From the NCBI GenBank assembly GCA_021613335.1, contig JAJTWR010000159.1, forward strand, positions 3,692,001 through 3,756,000: a DNA stretch of 64,000 nucleotides, written 5' to 3'. This stretch comes from Whitmania pigra (taxonomy: Eukaryota > Annelida > Clitellata > Hirudinida > Haemopidae). The notes under the pieces were generated by a model, which ran no database searches, was not told where the DNA came from, and saw nothing but the letters and a program-made list of their open reading frames with translations. Below, one piece after another: positions 61,601 to 64,000 of this stretch. How positions within the stretch are numbered: position 1 is the stretch's first letter; every line of letters begins with the position of its first letter. Position numbers and translations under genes: made by a program.

Positions 61601-64000
61601 ATTGCAATATTAATTGGTATTCTTAATAACAGCCGAGGAAGAAGGCTGGATGGAAATTGGAATCCAAAGAAGTGGACAAGTGACGAAGTCCATGCCATAA
61701 AAATGACACTATCCTTTGAGTTCCCACTCAGCTGACTGCAGCAACTTATTCTCAACAAAATGTTTCACCACAAACTTCTTTAATTTAAAACATTTCTCAT
61801 TTCAATCTCACAAAATTAATATATTAAGCAGAATATTTTTCCTTTTGCTTGATTGCATTTTTAGTGCCTGAAGCGCGTCTCTTTAGAATCAGGGTCAAAA
61901 GGGTTTCAAGAAAGATGATGAGCAAATTAAATTTTTTCTTTCCCGACAATCCATAAATTTTTTCCGAGGATGGAGATGAGCTTCTATTTCGTTATTTATT
62001 CCTCTCTTTTTCTTTCTTTTTTTTTTGGTCCGCAGAATCAAATTTAAAGTTTTGACATTTATACCATTCCAAACGTTGTTTCTGCATTTTATAATCTCTT
62101 ACGGCTTACATGTCAGCAATATTTAAACTTCATTGGTTAAGTTTAATGGGAATTATTTCGGTACACTCTCGTTTTATTTCACAACTCATGCAAATAATTT
62201 GGACGCGGAGTTTTTTTTTTGGCGATCAACGCCAGTAGGACTTAAAAGGACATTTAAGAGGATATTCGTTCCTCGACTGATTGGCAAAAAATAGAAATAA
62301 AGTCTTTGCGTGGCGTTTGTCAACGAAGTTTTCGACAAGGGAAATGAAACGTTCTACAAGCGTGGTCCACGACGTTCAAACAATTTTCGATTAACATTAA
62401 CCTAACACCAAGTAAAAAAAAATATTTGCGGCTCTGCACTTTATCTAATGAACCAATTCTGCTCGTCAAGACACAATTTTTGTTTTTTTTTATTTTGTAG
62501 ATACAGGAAAGTACATGAAAAATATAACGGAATATTTAAAAATATACAAAGAAAATAAACTGAACAATTAACATATTACTTTTGAGAGCTTTTCTTTTTG
62601 TAGGTTATTATATATATTTATATAAATTATATTTAATTATAGATTATAGAAATTTAATTATATTAGCAATATAAACTTAATTAAACTCAAAAACTGCGTG
62701 TACAACCTTATACTTAAAATATTCAGAAACTGTCATAATATAATTAAATATAATTTAATTTAATTAAATTTCTATTTATATTTATAATTGGTATCTTTTT
62801 CGTGTACGTGGTAGCTTTATTATTGATATAGAAAGCATTCTCGCTAATCACCTGACAAACAGCGAGAGTCCAGACAATTTAGAAGCCCAAATATCCATTT
62901 GCATCTTTAAATACCTCAATCCTTAAACACTTAAACTTCTGTTATTCAGTTCCGTTAACTGAATACTTGCTCTAATAAATTTATTAGTTAACTTGCTTAT
63001 TTGCGGACTCCCGGGTTATTTCAATAATTTTAATAAAGTTGATGATAATAATACCGGTTTGAAGTAATAACGATATTAACTTAACAAGCTTCAAGTCACA
63101 TAAAACGCTTCATAACAACGATTCTATTTGAAATTAATGCAGAAATAATTTCATGTCTGCAGACTGACAATTAGCATAAAGAATTAAAGTATTGATGTGA
63201 ACTTAGAAATCGCAAAACGTCAGTTCAAACAGGTGCATTCAAAGCGCGAATCGTGAACGGGCATAAATTAAGATTGGAAATGTATCACGCTGATGAAGTG
63301 CCAAACTGCACCAAAACGGAAGGAGAATCCGTTATTGTTATTCAGTCCATCAGTGATTCACGATAATCCACACGTTAATTCAAGTGCTTTGAGGTGGGCA
63401 CGAAAAAGAGATTAGTGAGGTGATGCAATAAATTTCTCAATCTACAAGTACAATTTTTTAAACATTTTGTTATTTTTTTTATTCAGAAAAAAATGATAGA
63501 ATAATTCACGTATTTAAATTACATTTACGAATTGAATGAAATTTATGTTTTAATTCTAACATAAATTTGAAAATGTAATGACTGCATATTTAAGTAACGC
63601 AATAATTCAAGTATCGCGATCATTTTTTAAAATTATGAGATAAATAAAATGGAAATATTCCGAAGAGTGAACTTAACCCTTCATTAACATTGCATGTCAC
63701 ACCTGCGGCATTATTTGAATGCGAGAGATGAGGAGTAACAGGGCGAGAGTTATCAATTGTATGATATGAATTATATGATGACATAATTTTCATGGTCCAC
63801 CTGCACAAGAGACTCATAACAACATGAGGGGACTTCACCTGTTCAATTTCCATTAAAAAAGGAGCACGAACGGGCACCTGCTTTGCGAAAGAATTATTAG
63901 TTCTCGGTGGTTGTTCAGTAATTTATTGCCAATTGGAAACATCTGTCTTCACACGAAAGGAATCAATTGATTTTTCTTTCTTTCTTTTTTTTAGACCCTT
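61601..64000. other. Intergenic, nothing supported
   Basis: AT-rich to the window end. A weak inverted repeat containing AGAAATTTAATTA arms lies at about 62,610-62,790 and could be an old MITE. A minus-strand 85-codon frame at 63,620-63,877 has no recognisable domain. Confidence 0.4.

Noticed and set aside
62607..62790. AT-rich inverted repeat with AGAAATTTAATTA arms
   Set aside because: Arms are almost pure A/T and imperfect; no target duplication was found, so chance pairing is likely.

Overview
The window is eukaryotic nuclear DNA from an invertebrate animal. It is AT-rich and intron-dense, with many introns of only about 57-100 bp, GT-AG splice sites, and conserved animal genes including an axonemal dynein chain, an LGN/Pins polarity protein and a class A GPCR. 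The style fits a lophotrochozoan such as an annelid or leech. That placement is inference; no phylogenetic marker was tested. No prokaryotic operon, CRISPR array, rRNA gene or intact tRNA gene was seen. Gene models were built by reading the sequence, joining exons by phase and comparing with remembered family proteins, so splice coordinates carry about +/-1 base uncertainty.

Region 1 (1-32,360) is gene-dense. In order it holds LARP4 (+, 3' part only), TM9SF4 (+, complete, 21 coding exons), a C2H2 zinc-finger gene (-, about 1174 aa), a SMAP-type ArfGAP (-, 3' end uncertain), GPSM2/LGN/Pins (+) and DNAI1 (-, 20 coding exons, about 690 aa). TM9SF4 and the zinc-finger gene converge, as do GPSM2 and DNAI1. 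SMAP and GPSM2 are head to head with about 0.4 kb between start codons, so they probably share a promoter.

Region 2 (32,360-64,000) is gene-poor. I support only a two-exon orphan class A GPCR (43,161-44,685, -) and a single-exon 146-codon ORF with an HMG-box-like C-terminus (47,149-47,589, -). The rest is intergenic DNA full of transposon remains: a 1.32 kb internally deleted hAT element with TIRs and 8-bp target duplication; a ~190-bp hAT-type MITE family (three copies, one with perfect 8-bp TSD); another MITE with ~45-bp inverted repeats; three CR1/L2-like LINE fragments; a ZMYM1/DUF4371-like fossil; and several tandem repeats.

The most interesting mobile-element observation is a tRNA-derived SINE family (copies at 19.8, 27.1 and 44.8 kb) whose 3' tail matches the 3' UTR tail of the LINE fragment at 54.5-54.7 kb. 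This is the signature of a SINE that borrows a LINE's reverse transcriptase.

The genes do not form a pathway cluster. They are housekeeping or cell-biological genes (RNA binding, Golgi membrane protein, Arf regulation, spindle orientation, ciliary motility) in a normal animal gene neighbourhood. I found no convincing new multi-gene system.
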